Below are positions 24,223 to 35,424 of a DNA stretch of 64,000 bases, in pieces; position 1 is the stretch's first letter; the number at the start of each line of letters is the position of its first letter. The position numbers and the translations under genes were made by a program. The stretch spans positions 248,001 through 312,000 of the forward strand of contig SAUG01000094.1 in NCBI GenBank assembly GCA_011316305.1. The letters run 5' to 3'. The stretch is from Rusavskia elegans. Lineage: Eukaryota > Ascomycota > Lecanoromycetes > Teloschistales > Teloschistaceae. A model generated the notes under the pieces. The model saw only the letters and a list, made by a program, of their open reading frames with translations, ran no database searches and was not told the DNA's origin.

Positions 24223-25591
24223 CTACAAGCCCATAAAATCCCGCGTGTGTCTCCTTATTTTCTTGGAACTCAGGCGCGATTTGAGTTCTGAGACGATCAT
24301 GTCGAGGTAGGCGAAGAGGTCGGCTGTGGTCATTTTTGTGAGGCTGGTTTTGGAGGGTAGGCTGGTGGTGGTGGGGGAGGGTTCTGTTTCTGGTTCTGTT
24401 TGTGTGTTTGGGTTTGTATTTGTTTCGGTTTCGGTTTCGGTTTCCGGTTCGGTGGAGGGGGTGGAAGATGGGGTTGTTGGAACGGCGACAGAAGAGGCGG
24501 TTGGCGTTTCTGGGATGGAGGTGGGGAGGGAAGTAGATTTGGTTTTGGTCGTGCAGGGTTTCTTGGATGGTTCCTTGCTGGGTGTGTGGATGGGGGATGT
24601 GCTGTTTGAGGTGGGGGTTGGATAGGGAGGGGGAGTCGTGGATGGTGAAAGGGTGGATGAGGCTGCTTCTTGAGAAGAAATGGAGCCGTATCCATTTGTT
24701 GGCGAGGTTTCATGGAGAGAGGAGGTCGTGCTGGTTGAACCGGAGTCTACGGAAGTGGAAGTGCTGGGCGTTTCGGACGAAGGGGAGGCGCCGCTGTAGA
24801 GTTCTGGGCCGGGGATGGTGTAGCTGGTGAGCGTGTTGTAGATGTTGACGAAGATACCGGCGTCGTCTGGTTTGTACAATTCGATGCCTGGGGTGCCTGA
24901 AGCGAGCTTGTCGGTGCCTGAGCCCGTGACTTTGAGATTGACGCATTGCGGGTAGTTCTGGGCTCCATCTTTGTTATTCGCTGAATGCAGTGCGATGATC
25001 TCATGACGGAGGACATAGTTGCCCGGCGCCACGTTCTTGGGGATGGCGACAGTCCAGCTGTTGTTGGCGGCGATGAGTTTATCGGAAGCCCAATTGCCGG
25101 GCTGGGTCGTGTGATCAAACATGCCTTGGGCGCCAATTTTGTTGAATTTCAAGGCGGTCTTGTCGACGGAGGTGCATTCGCCGTTGCAATTGGCTAGGTA
25201 GTCGATGACGGGGCCGTGATGGGACTCGGGCCAATCGGTCCATTGGAGTTCGACGGTGGAGCCGGCGGCTACGGTGGCATAGAGCTCTCCGGGGGTGGCG
25301 CCTTTGTGGCAGATTACGTCTGGGTTGGAGAAGTTGCCCGGGTTAATGAAACCGGTGTCTTTGTCTTCAGGGACAGACCAGGCGGCCATTGGGGGATGGG
25401 AGGGCGAGTAGGCGTAGTTGATGGTGTAGCCGGGATGACTGGGGAGTGTCAGTATTGTGCTTGATCGTGCCGATGGTAGGGAGGGCTTACTATACACCTC
25501 CAGCAACAATGCCAGAGACCTTGCCATGAGCGGAGACGGATGAAACGGAGGCGAGTGCAGCCGCAAGGGCAGCAAGCTTGAAAATAGACAT
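24223..25591 (-). CDS. AA9 lytic polysaccharide monooxygenase with Ser/Thr linker and C-terminal extension
   Basis: Two exons, 25591–25491 and 25438–24223 (52-nt intron), encode 438 aa. A 21-residue signal peptide ends in SVSA so that the mature protein starts with His22, the first ligand of the copper histidine brace. The second is in [11 protein letters not shown] (His107/108), and the axial Tyr is Tyr196 in AQNYPQC, with Gln194 and His179 placed as in AA9. The enzyme oxidatively cleaves cellulose or related glucans outside the cell. The catalytic domain ends near residue 250. A ~145-residue Ser/Thr/Pro linker follows (with a TE repeat), then a short charged helical tail (about 395–438) ending RDFMGL. 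No CBM1 cellulose-binding module is present. Confidence 0.93.
24422..24446. repeat. Hexanucleotide GGTTTC tandem inside AA9 gene
   Basis: In-frame repeat of about four units; on the minus strand it encodes alternating Thr-Glu in the linker. Being a multiple of three, length changes would keep the frame. Confidence 0.75.
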
Positions 25592-27104
25592 GTTGAAGAA
25601 ATATATCCCGAACGTTGAGATGATATTGATAGGAAGAGAATGCGTCTAGCAAGTATGTGACAGCAAATTGAAAAGACAGTTAGGTTCCAGCTTCAATCAA
25701 TGAAGTAGCTGTTGGTAAAGAGCGACTGGGAGAAAAGAGAGTGGTGGTCAAAAGACCGAAAGCAAAGCACTGAACTGCACAAGAAAAGAAGGACTACTTG
25801 GTAAGGTACCAAGGAGAAGAAAAGAGAGTCAAGACTACGGCGATGCATCTCTATATAGGAGAGAGCTCCGTGGGAGACAGTGGGGGGGAGCATGTGCACC
25901 TCCCTTGACGTCTCCCTCTCCGTGCGTCTCATCATTTCATGAATCTGCATCTCGGCAGGTCGGTCGGTCAGCGCCAAGGGGCGTCAGCGGTGTGTTGAGA
26001 TGAAGCTATACTGTATTTCGGACGGCGAAACACTTTCGGGTGCCAGTGAATGCCTTCCGGTCCAGTCGATTACGGGGCAGAGGCACAGGGCAAGCATTTC
26101 AAACCGAGAGATCGGGACGAGATCCCACGGCCGGAGATTTTGGGTCCACTCAGAAGGACGTGAAGGCCGTTTCATGTTGAGCACGAGAGGAGAGGTCATC
26201 TTGGAGGTGGAGATTGAAGGGCGTCTAAGAGGATTAAGCTTCTTCCTCTAGCACGGACGCTCTCGCTTGATTAGGAAGGCGCCTAGATCCATCAGCCCCT
26301 ATTTCCGGTCGAATCACTGTCGTCTTCATCCTTGCCCTCACGTGGGACTCGACTCGTTTACAGCAGCCTCACCGGCACTCGATGGAGTCAACCCACCAAC
26401 GCCCGCAGAAGTACGCACAAGGCAAATGAACATCTTTGTTGCCCCCGTCCAACCTCAACCACATCCTGTCAGCACCGCCCTCCACAGTCAGCCTCGGCTT
26501 CTCTTGGTGCTTGCCGTCTCCGAAAGGATCGTCAGCTCACCCGGTAGGTGGGGGAATTGTTGCTGCTTTCCGTGAGGCCATACTGATGCCTGGTCGGCCA
26601 AGAAGCCGGCCGGGTGATAGACTTGTTTCAGGGAGAAGCCTAGACTTTTAGAGTAATCTTGCCGAGAGTGCCAGCCCGTAGATATCGTTCCTCCGTCGAT
26701 CGTGCTATCATCTCTGCCGAGACGTATCACTTGTCTGTGAAACCCGTCGTTTGCCGTGGAGGAAGAAATATGGCGGTATATGGCAGGATACGTCTACATG
26801 TTCCCTCAGACATGGAAGCAAGGAACCATTCTCGGTCCAAGGGAGTGAGACAACGAGCTCGCGGTGTTGTATCCCTGACGCACTCTTCCCGATTGCTGAG
26901 GTGTAGAAGCCGCTCCTTTGTCTCGAATATGTCCCGTGGACCATGCTTGGCCTTCTTCGACCAGCCACGGGTCTTTTCCCAGCTCTTGGCCTATGTTTGC
27001 GTCGCTGCCTCATTCAGCAACTTTCCTGATTCGTCTGCTTGGTAGTCCACGTTTCTCAATGTATCATCTCCGGGTAAAGTCGTAGCTCGAGCCGATGTCT
27101 TCAC
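25592..27104. other. Gene-free interval upstream of AA9 gene
   Basis: The left part (to about 25.9 kb) is presumably the AA9 promoter and leader. The rest shows only short frames with atypical composition on both strands. Confidence 0.5.
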
Positions 27105-27757
27105 TCATGTAGAAAACCTGCTCTTCAATCTCTCCTTCAATTCCTTACTCTTCTGCGACCCACACGATCCCAGCCGTCGCCGAACACTCAAGATGACCAG
27201 CGGCACAGGCTCTTCACTTTCGATGCCGCTCAGCGGGGGATGCAGGTCTGGTAAGGGCGGCAAGGGCTTCAGGTCGTTTTTGGTGAGTCTGCGTGATAGT
27301 TCGTGTTTCAGCATGGTGGAAACGTGTGTAGAGTAGCGATGGGAAGAAGGATGATTTACCTGGGGTAAGCGGAGAAGCTGGACCTGTCGGTGGGTTTCTG
27401 GGTGGGTGAAGGGTTTGATGGCGAAGGTGCTTTCTCGCCGAGTCCTTCGGTTGATGTGTCTTCTGTTGTTTCCGGAAATGTAGTGCGAGGACTGTGTGGG
27501 TTTGAAGCGGTCCCGATGTATGTTGACTCGGCTGAATGAGTACCGGTGGTGTGTCGATCATTCTTCGAAGCCTTTGAGAAGATGGAAAGTCGCGCTCGCT
27601 TTCGTATTCGCGGCGTGCTACCGGGTTTGGCGACGTCAAAGTGTTGCTTTCGGTGTTGAGGGAGAAACCATCTAGGCATTGCTGGCATTCTTGCGAAACA
27701 AGTTTGTCGGGTGGGAAAATCTGAGTCGTGTTTTCCTTGAGGCTCGGAAGCACCCAT
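27105..27757 (-). CDS. Small basic protein of unknown function
   Basis: Predicted from two exons, 27757–27360 and 27288–27105, joined by a 72-nt GTAAAT…GCAG intron with matching phase, giving 193 aa from an ATG. The N-terminal two thirds are hydrophilic, Ser/Thr/Pro-rich with basic patches (RIRKRARLSIFSKASKNDR). The second exon gives LPPLPDLHPPLSG, then SVRRRLGSCGS and a Lys/Arg-rich end. No signal peptide, membrane segment or known domain is seen. It may be a lineage-specific nuclear protein, or not a gene; support is only the clean splice and sensible composition of the tail. Confidence 0.45.
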
Positions 27758-28417
27758 CGTGAAAGGGAATCAGACGATCAAGAAAGGAGGAGAAAGAAAA
27801 AACGATACTATTAACAGACGAGATGCCAACATAGATCAGTTCCAAGATACGTCTCTGGTACTGCACACGTCGGCTTACAGACCGCAAAGTCGCTATCTAT
27901 TCCTTTGAAAATGTCGTGCCACATTGCTAGGATATCGTCATGGAGGGTCCTAAACTATCACGGCACTTCAGATGTTCTGCAGCTTCAGCTCAGACCCACC
28001 TCACAAGGCACGGCCATCAAGAACAGTCCGCTTAGACGACACAGGCTCTTTGGATCTTTGCTAGGCGCAGCTCCGGCTCGAGCTGCGCCTCAGTTGTCAG
28101 GTTGAGGGGTCGTCAGCAACGGGCAGGCTAGGCTCTCACGTCAGCAGTAGAGTCTCAGCTTGCCAACTGCAAGCGAGGTTAATGGATGCAAGTCTCCACT
28201 CAACGTTTGCGGAGTAACGGAAGAGGGTGGTATCCAAGGTACTTTGCCTCAACTTGGTGTGCCACGCCGCAATGACACCACGCCACTGCGATTGAAACAT
28301 GATTGTGAGCGCTTTTCAGAAAATCATCCGGAAACAGGTGCGAGCGAATGAGGTTTATGTGCCAGTATATTGATATGTTTGGATAGGTATTCGGAATTAG
28401 GACGAGATACACCGCCT
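27758..28417. other. Intergenic region
   Basis: Lies between the small basic protein gene and the end of the cyclase-family gene. No gene, tRNA or repeat recognised. Confidence 0.5.
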
Positions 28418-29761
28418 TCAAAGTATTGCGATAGCATTGGCATGTGTGCTCACACCTCCTATGATTTACGTCAGTCTATATCGCTTCAACCGTTGCGCAG
28501 AGCTTTACAAGACACATACCAGGCGTGTTGTTGGGGGAGCTGGTCACGAAGAATGTCCATCTTTTTGTTTCGTGGCACCGCCTAGCGAGCTTCTCGAGAT
28601 CCAACATCTCCCCAATGGGGCAACCCCACATGGCAAGAAGGTATTCATGAAGGTAGTATTCTGACCGTAATGAGCACACATGGTTTTGGGAGATGGCCAA
28701 AGTCTCTCACCTCGATTTGACGGCCATGCTTCAAAGCTTGGAGAATCTCCAGCGACGGCAGCGAAGTAGCAATCATGCAGCCAATCCAGCATCTTCTCTT
28801 CCTGCGCCACGCCCGCCCATTTCTGCTGATCATTCTCCCCTATTTCGAGTGGGCGGACCGCAATAGGTTTCCAGTCCTCTGGTTTGGTCTGGTGGTATTG
28901 GTTGACAAAGCCAGAGCGTATGAACAGAATGTCACCGATCTTAATATGGCCACCCTGTGCCTCGGGTCGAATGTCGATGCCCTGGTCTTTGCCACAAAGG
29001 TAAAGCTCCTCGTAGGGGATCCGGTGATCGATGAAGCTGTCGTATTGAATGCCTTTCTTGTCTGCATAGGCCCTGTAATCAAGCAGTATGCCTCTTCCGA
29101 CCAGACCGCCATGCACGCTCCAATGGTGGATGGAGTCCTTAAAGTTCGCGTCCGGTCCAACAATATCGGCTTCGTGTGCGTTGTTGTAAAACGTTCCAGT
29201 AGCCAGGTGAGAGATCTGTCTTGCTTCAGCGTGAAACGGGTCAACGGGTCAAGACCTTACATGTCTGAAACCATCCCATTGGGTCCCGCTCTGCGTGTTC
29301 AGTGTGTAGACATCATCATAGGCTCTTCCGGGGAGCAGGGCTTTGATCTCGTGTTTGAAGGTTTCTCGATGGAAGCAGGGGATCTCCGGGACATTCATGG
29401 GTAGGCTGCTGATGTGAGCCAGATCCGAAAATGGGATGGTCAAGCAGGTCTCACTTGAGAGCAATAGTTTCTCCGGTCTTGATCTCAGCTGTAGCCGCTT
29501 TGACCCTCGTTGGGGTGAGAAGATTGATTCGACCAAGCTAAGATTCCACTCAGTTGACACAGATGGTGAAGACTTTGAGCTGTGTACCTGGTCATCTTCG
29601 CCCCAAACCCATGCGGCCCCTTCCGGAGCGTCCGCTCGCTTTGGCACATCTTTCCGGCTGGGAAATTTTGTGCAATTGGGATTGAAGGGGATAGTGGTGG
29701 CAGTCCTGTTCATGGTCAGGATGTCCCTGATTTGAAGGAGACGAGACTGTGCGACAGACAT
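28418..29761 (-). CDS. Cyclase-family (kynurenine formamidase-like) metal hydrolase
   Basis: Six exons, 29761–29588, 29537–29455, 29405–29261, 29215–28711, 28660–28520 and 28458–28418, encode 362 aa with phases that fit at all junctions. Introns are 45–61 nt. Motifs include WGEDDQLGRINLLTP near the start, TQWDGFRH before the fourth exon, YNNAHEADIVG, HGGLVGRGILLDY, GDILFIRSGF and MWGCPIGEMLDLEKLA. These match the fungal branch of the cyclase family (Pfam PF04199), related to bacterial and animal arylformamidases. The substrate is unknown; in fungi such genes are often near aromatic or secondary metabolism genes, but none is adjacent here. The start could alternatively be an ATG 16 codons downstream. 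Confidence 0.88.
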
Positions 29762-30621
29762 GGTATGTGAGGATGGTGGGAATTGAGTCTGATGCTGTCC
29801 CAGCAGGACGATACGATCCTTCCCGTTCCCCGCATCATCAGAGCCGAACGTTCAGATCAAGCAGCATTACGTATGCGGGGTGTGATGAAATACCTGCAGT
29901 CTAGAGATAAAGATGGAAGGCCTACTAGATTGCCAAGCTTGCTAACCCTGATAGGGCTACTGCCTAGGCTGTCTCGAGATATCGCGGACTTTCGATGCCA
30001 TAGGTACACAAGGCGTGAATGCGTTGCTGGGGTTTAAAATACATGAAAGGAGTAACAGTAGAGATTATCGCGGCGTATTATCCAACGAGAGCGACAATGG
30101 CCTGGGATCGGCGCCACGAAGAGATCCTGAATGCGCTGAACATGACTCGAAATATCAATGGGCCACGCGAGTTCGCGCAAGCGAAGCCGGATCTAAGACT
30201 GGCGAGAAGGTCGAGGCAGAGAAGAAAACAACGGGAGACAGTGGAACCCCACTTACATTTGCAATACGAATGAACAAGATCTGGAAGAAAGGGGCATCGC
30301 AGGAGTTTTCGAACGACTGTAGTAGGAGGGTACGAGCCAGCTATGATAACATGCATAGACATCGATTGAAAGACTTAGCAAATTGCAGTCTGGTATCCAT
30401 CGTCATGTGTGTCATAAAGCGGCAATTGAACGCCACTCATGTCGTCTTCATCGTCCCCCAGGCGGTGCAGTCAAACGCCAGCTCTTGGACTATTCAACGC
30501 TTCCCTTGGATGATGTCGACGCTTAACCGAAAATGCGTGGTTTTTGTGCGGCAAATGAGAAGCAGCAGAAAGTAAGGGATTGTCTAGGGTGCTACCCTTA
30601 GGTCGTGGTCATGTGTTCCGT
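29762..30621. other. Intergenic region
   Basis: Presumed promoter of the cyclase-family gene on the left and 3' flank of the next minus-strand gene on the right. A frame near 30015–30575 lacks an ATG start and has no recognisable features. Confidence 0.5.
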
Positions 30622-32974
30622 CTAGAAGACGTCTTCGGGCCATTTGTAGTCCTCTTTTTGAATGTCAGGTAGCAGTTTATCGATAGGTTTTGCGGTGGAG
30701 GTTCGAGAGAGGGTTGGATTACGCGTATCCTTCATCGGACTACGAGGGAGGGGCGGGATAGATTTGTCTTTGGATGGATCCAAGGTGATGGCTTCGTCGA
30801 TCGTAGACAGATTCTTAGCCCCCGACCTACTTGGGGAGGAGTTCTTGCATGCTTGACGCGCCCGTGCTGACGTGTCTTCAGACCTCACTGCTTGAGGGGG
30901 TGATGCCGGGTTGAGGCCTGGCTTATTGTTCTTCGAAAGGCCTGACAGGTACTCATCCAACATCTTTTGCCCAACATGAGGATATTCTTTCTGGAGGTTG
31001 ACAATGTCATCGAGATGAGAGCCAAAGGGGAGATGATCCTTCGGAACAGAGCGCATTGCCAACAGCTTCTGCTTGTCCACCTTGGCAGGATCGAAACGAG
31101 TGCTCATTGCTGGAACAGGTGGGACGGCTGGTTGAACCTGCGATGAATGCTTTTGAGTTCCTTTGGATGCACCAACGGGCGAGTGCTTCGACGTTGGTTT
31201 GTCGGCAGCACTCATGAAGGTACCCTGTTCCTGCGCTCTATGACCACGTGAGGCTTTCTTTACAGCCGTAACCCAATCCGAATCTGATCCATTGTCCGTG
31301 CTGTGCCCAGGTTTGTAGCTTCTATCGGAGGCCCGCTCGCCAGATAGTTTCCTCTTTTTGCCAGAGCTTGTCGGTGCTGACTCATGTCCTTTGTTCTGCG
31401 CTTTCCCTTTCAATGGGGTTTTCCTTACTGTCGCGGTTTTGATTGCAGGTTTTTTAGGCGTCGAGGTCTGTTCACGCCTCTTGCGTGATGTTGATGGCTT
31501 CCACTCGGAGTCGCTTTCGGCTGGGAAGCTTTCCTCCGTTGAGTTCAAAAAGGACTCCGACGGGAGAGACGGCAACGCTCCAGGCTTGAAAGGCTTCCGA
31601 CCAGACTTGGGTATTTTGGGGATCTCGGGTACTTGTCCACGGGAAAGCTCAAGCTCACGGCGAGCCGTTTGTAATTTGCTCTCGAGATCACTGACTTGTT
31701 TGCTCAATTTTCTTTGCTTGGCGATGTTCTTCTTTGAGGGCTGCCTGGTCAGTCTCTGGTTGTCATTCGGTTCAGATGGATGATCCGACTTGGGCGAGAG
31801 CAATGCTGCGTCGGCTGCTTTTCGTTTCGGAGCTGATAGGTTGAAATGAGACTTGGCCTTCTTCAAACCTTGGAGCGATGGTCGAGGAAGGCTCAGCGAC
31901 GTCTTTCGTCCGGTCTCCCGTCCGGCCTCTTCGTGAGCGAGGGGGGCTATTTCACGCCGGGATCGGAGCAGAGCGCTAGCGATCAGCATGTCTTTGGAGC
32001 CTGCTGGCGTAGGCTGCTTGTCTTTGGATAAGGCCGAGGCGTGGTGTTGGTCGAAATCGAGCGTTGAGTCCATTGAGTGACGATGACTTGTCCTTTCACT
32101 GAAGCCTGACCCATCGATGCTCGAGCCTCGGAAGGCGAAGGGCTGGGTGCCTTTGAAGCCGGTCTTCTTCAATTCGGCATACGCTTTTTCTGCCTTGATT
32201 TTCCTCTCTTGTAAGATAATCTTGTCTGGCTGCTTGTGATCGTCCTTCACCTTCCGATAACCACTGATGCCTTGCCAGACGCTGACCGGGTTGAAAGCGC
32301 TGGCCAAAGCCTTTCCAAAGCGGTACATTCCTGATGGCTTTGCAGTCTCGATGCCGGCATCGTAGTATGTCTTTTCGTCGTGGATAGCGGAAGTGTCGTG
32401 AGAGTCGTAGCCGTGGGAGGAAGTCTGATTGTGGTACTGGTCCATTGCTGCGTCATCTCCCAGGTAGATGCTGGGCGGCTTCTTGCTGACACGGTCATTC
32501 ATACTCCCCTCGAGGAAAACGGACGGACGAGCCATGCGAGCCTGTTTGCGGCGTTGAGCTGGTGAGATGGGGGACTTGTTTGTTGGTCGATGGGTGATGA
32601 TAGAAGAGGTGGAGTCATCGGTGCTCCTGAGTGGCCAGTCGGCCGCTCGACTCCTTTTCTGAGGATGCGAATCTGCACCATTGCTCTCTTTTGATTGACC
32701 GAGGCCCGGCTGAGTAGCATCGGGGAGATGTCCGAGATCTGAAGTGCTCGGTCGCTTCTTGGGATTATTCCAGGGGTTGGAGCGAGACTCGTGTAGCGGT
32801 TGGTTTTCGAGACCAAGAGGATGCAGGTGCGTGTCCTGTTAACCGATTAGCGAGTGGGTATTATTTCAGATCTTCGATTGTAGTGCGGGTAGATGCAGGT
32901 AAGACTGCCGGGTCCAATCGACTTGCCTGGCTACTGGCAGCGTCTACGACAACCTTTGGGCTGTTGAGTGCCAT
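30622..32974 (-). CDS. Conserved-looking basic, probably nuclear protein of unknown function
   Basis: Two exons, 32974–32927 and 32835–30622, give 753 aa. The 91-nt intron has a GC donor (CAG|GCAAGT) and a TAACAG acceptor; no GT donor in the region keeps the frame. The protein is rich in Lys, Ser and Pro, with several basic patches that look like nuclear signals (KKRPSTSDL, PKRKAADA, GKKRKLSGE). A distinctive segment, AFNPVSVWQGISGYRKV, precedes a Lys/Glu-rich helix (ERKIKAEKAYAELKKTGF). A short coiled coil lies near the middle (RKLSKQVSDLESKLQTARRE). The C-terminus ends EDYKWPEDVF. Similar proteins carry vague 'nuclear RNA-binding' labels in fungal annotation, but I see no RNA-binding domain. 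Confidence 0.8.
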
Positions 32975-34015
32975 GCTGTTATACGGAGCTGAGAAATGAT
33001 CATAGCAATAGAGCACAAGCAAACACCATAGCAAATGCAAAGGGAAATGCTGGCAGAAAGTGCACCAAAAGATGGTAGGTAGAAATGAAAGTGTTCGATA
33101 ATTGAAAGTGACTGCTCACTTCCACCCAAAAGAAGCCAAGAGTAAACATCCAGACCCTGGCACTTGATCCGTGCGGCTCTTCGGCCGAAACCCCACTAGC
33201 AGGGGTCGTCCGAGGAGCCTCAACTGCTCCTTCGGTTGGATTCATCTAATCGTTCATGATGATCTCTGGACCTCAGATTTCTCCAACTGTTTCTCTAGAG
33301 AATCATACTGACCAGTTCAACCGCAGCTCTAGATGGCTACCACAGTCATGGCATCTCGTACACAACACTGATCTTCCGAATCACATCTTGGAAACGGTAC
33401 GCAGAGGAAGGCACCGTACGATGGGGAGATGAGATGGGGAAAAGTATGAGTGCTGTCTCCAGACAGCACTTATACATCTTGTTTCACGTACAATTGTCAA
33501 CGTCGGTTCATCGAGAATATGCAGTCCTCGTCTAACCGCTGCAGTCCCGAGACTCCAGCTTCAGCGTCGGCTTCCTGGCTTTCTCGCCCGTTTCGAACAT
33601 TACCTTCCCAACCCACTTATGCATTTCGCCCGGTCATCACGAGACCACAACCCGTTTATGGGTCATCTCATGCAGATGATTGACACGCTTGCACCTCCAG
33701 GGAGCCACACACGGCCGGCCAAGGGACCCGAAGCTTTAGTGCGACCGACACAAAGCTCGGGAAAGTTAGAATAATGCTGGCGGTCTTGTTGCGCGCCTAT
33801 CACCCTTCGTTATTCTCGACGGGAACTTCTGGGTTCATACCTAGCTTGATCAGAGACCATGAATCGTGGGGCGTGGGACATGCGTCCATGGTGATAATGC
33901 GACCCACATCCCGTTACTCAGCAATGGCTGGGAGATCCAACGGACCTTGGGTATTCCCTGCTACCATTCAGCGCCCAGAAGCTCACGAACTCGCACCACC
34001 CAATTCTCGAAAACT
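32975..34015. other. Divergent intergenic region with a hairpin
   Basis: Shared upstream region of the 753-aa protein gene (minus) and the 434-aa protein gene (plus). Only short frames are present. A strong inverted repeat lies at 33444–33475. Confidence 0.5.
33444..33475. repeat. Near-perfect 15-bp hairpin
   Basis: Arms 33444–33458 and 33461–33475 are complementary at every position, counting one G:T wobble, with a two-base CC centre. The core is AGTGCTGTCT / AGACAGCACT. It is not followed by a T-run typical of bacterial terminators. It could be a protein-binding palindrome or a small element remnant. Confidence 0.8.
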
Positions 34016-35424
34016 ATGGATATCGCCAGATCCATCGATTTCAATAACCTGGACAATCTGGACAAACATGTCGCCTGCCCACCTCCTGTACCTAACAAAG
34101 GCCATCAAATAGATGTCAATCGAGAATTCAACATGTACACAACTGACTCCGTTTCTTACCATGCCGAAGCTCCGCCTGTTTATCAACAAGACCAATCAGC
34201 TGATCCATCCTGGCCATCAAAACCCTCAGATCACCCCAAGTTCGTCCTCAAAACCTTTACTCACAACGATGCTCCGACGCTAGGGAATCCAGCAAAACAT
34301 ATTCGACACACCGGCGAGCCAAGAAGGTCCTTACAAGCCCCTGAAATTGAGCCAGCTCCACGTCCACGGAGTTCGAACCGACCGCAGGAGGCTCCCGTTC
34401 ATGATGCAACCAAGGAACTACCACTTCTGCCGGAGGCAACTATACTTTGTGAACTGTGGGTATAGCTCATTTCGAACCCAATGGGATACCTGCTAACTGT
34501 TACTTCAGACCGGGTGCATCGATGGACTTCACCCAAGTAAACGAGTCGATGCCGGGGAGAATGGGTTTAACCAAGGGAGCATCCACCTGTACCCTACGAA
34601 TAACCTTAAGGAAGAAGTGGTCAGCTAGCAAAGGCTCTCGAACAGTGCGTAGCATCTGGACCATCGCGGCGGACGGGAAGCTCTGTATACAGCAGAAATG
34701 TGAGGCAATACACAAGCAACCCACCAGTCAACTCTACTGACTGCTTCCAGTACCGCAAGACCGCGAGACCCTACCATATACCCTGTGGTCCAACGAGAAA
34801 AAGGTCGTCATACGTCAGCCGACCGAACTTCGATACTACAAAGCTGCAAACTCCGGCGCGCCCTTCAAGACTATTGAAACGTCATGGGTTACCTACTCTT
34901 TCGAATCGGCGTCCCAGGCTTCTGATTTCCAGTCCAGCCTTCTATCGCCGCTGCAGCTGATCAAAAGCTTTCCCACCTCCCGCACCATGCGATTACACCC
35001 TTCACCTTTCGTCCGTGCATTCTCTCCTCGCCTTCAACTCTGTGGACTAGAAAATCTCAGGATATTCCGCGACGCGACCGACCCCAATTGTCTGGTGTGC
35101 ATGATCCATTACTCTCCCAACTTCCGGCCCTCCAACGGCGACGAGTACATCACATTCAGGATATACCCACCACCAAGAAACTCGGTACGCATTCGGGAGG
35201 ACGGCGAGAGCTGTGTCAAGATCAAAGGCTTGGATATCCGAGGCTCTCCGGCTGGTGAACAGGCAAAGAAAGGCAAAAGCCCACAAACACAGACTGAGCT
35301 TTTGGAGGAGGAGGCATACGGTTCGCGAAGTATCGAGAAGATGAAGATTGAGTTCGAGTCGGGGAAAGAGAAGCGGGCATTCCTGGAGATGACAAGGGAG
35401 CTGCAGGGGTTGAGCTCCTGGTAA
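34016..35424 (+). CDS. Protein of unknown function (434 aa)
   Basis: Three exons, 34016–34455, 34509–34699 and 34751–35424, join with consistent phases through introns of 53 and 51 nt. The first ~150 residues are hydrophilic and Pro-rich (APPVYQQDQSADPSWPSKPS). From about residue 165 the sequence becomes folded-domain-like: CTLRITLRKKWSASKG, SIWTIAADGKLCIQQ, PYTLWSNEKKVVIRQPTELR, TSWVTYSFESASQASDFQS. The alternation of short strands ending in a helix that spans the last motif resembles a PH-like fold, but that is only inference. The C-terminus is charged (SIEKMKIEFESGKEKRAFLE). No signal peptide or membrane segment. The start is the only in-frame ATG near the frame opening; an upstream exon cannot be excluded. 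Confidence 0.75.

Noticed and set aside
16408..25591. Secondary-metabolite or carbohydrate-degradation gene cluster around the Zn2Cys6 gene
   Set aside because: Neighbours are a conserved lipid regulator and one AA9 gene; no backbone synthase, transporter or tailoring set is present.
30015..30575. 186-codon plus-strand frame
   Set aside because: No ATG start, no motif, and lies in a short intergenic region between two supported genes.
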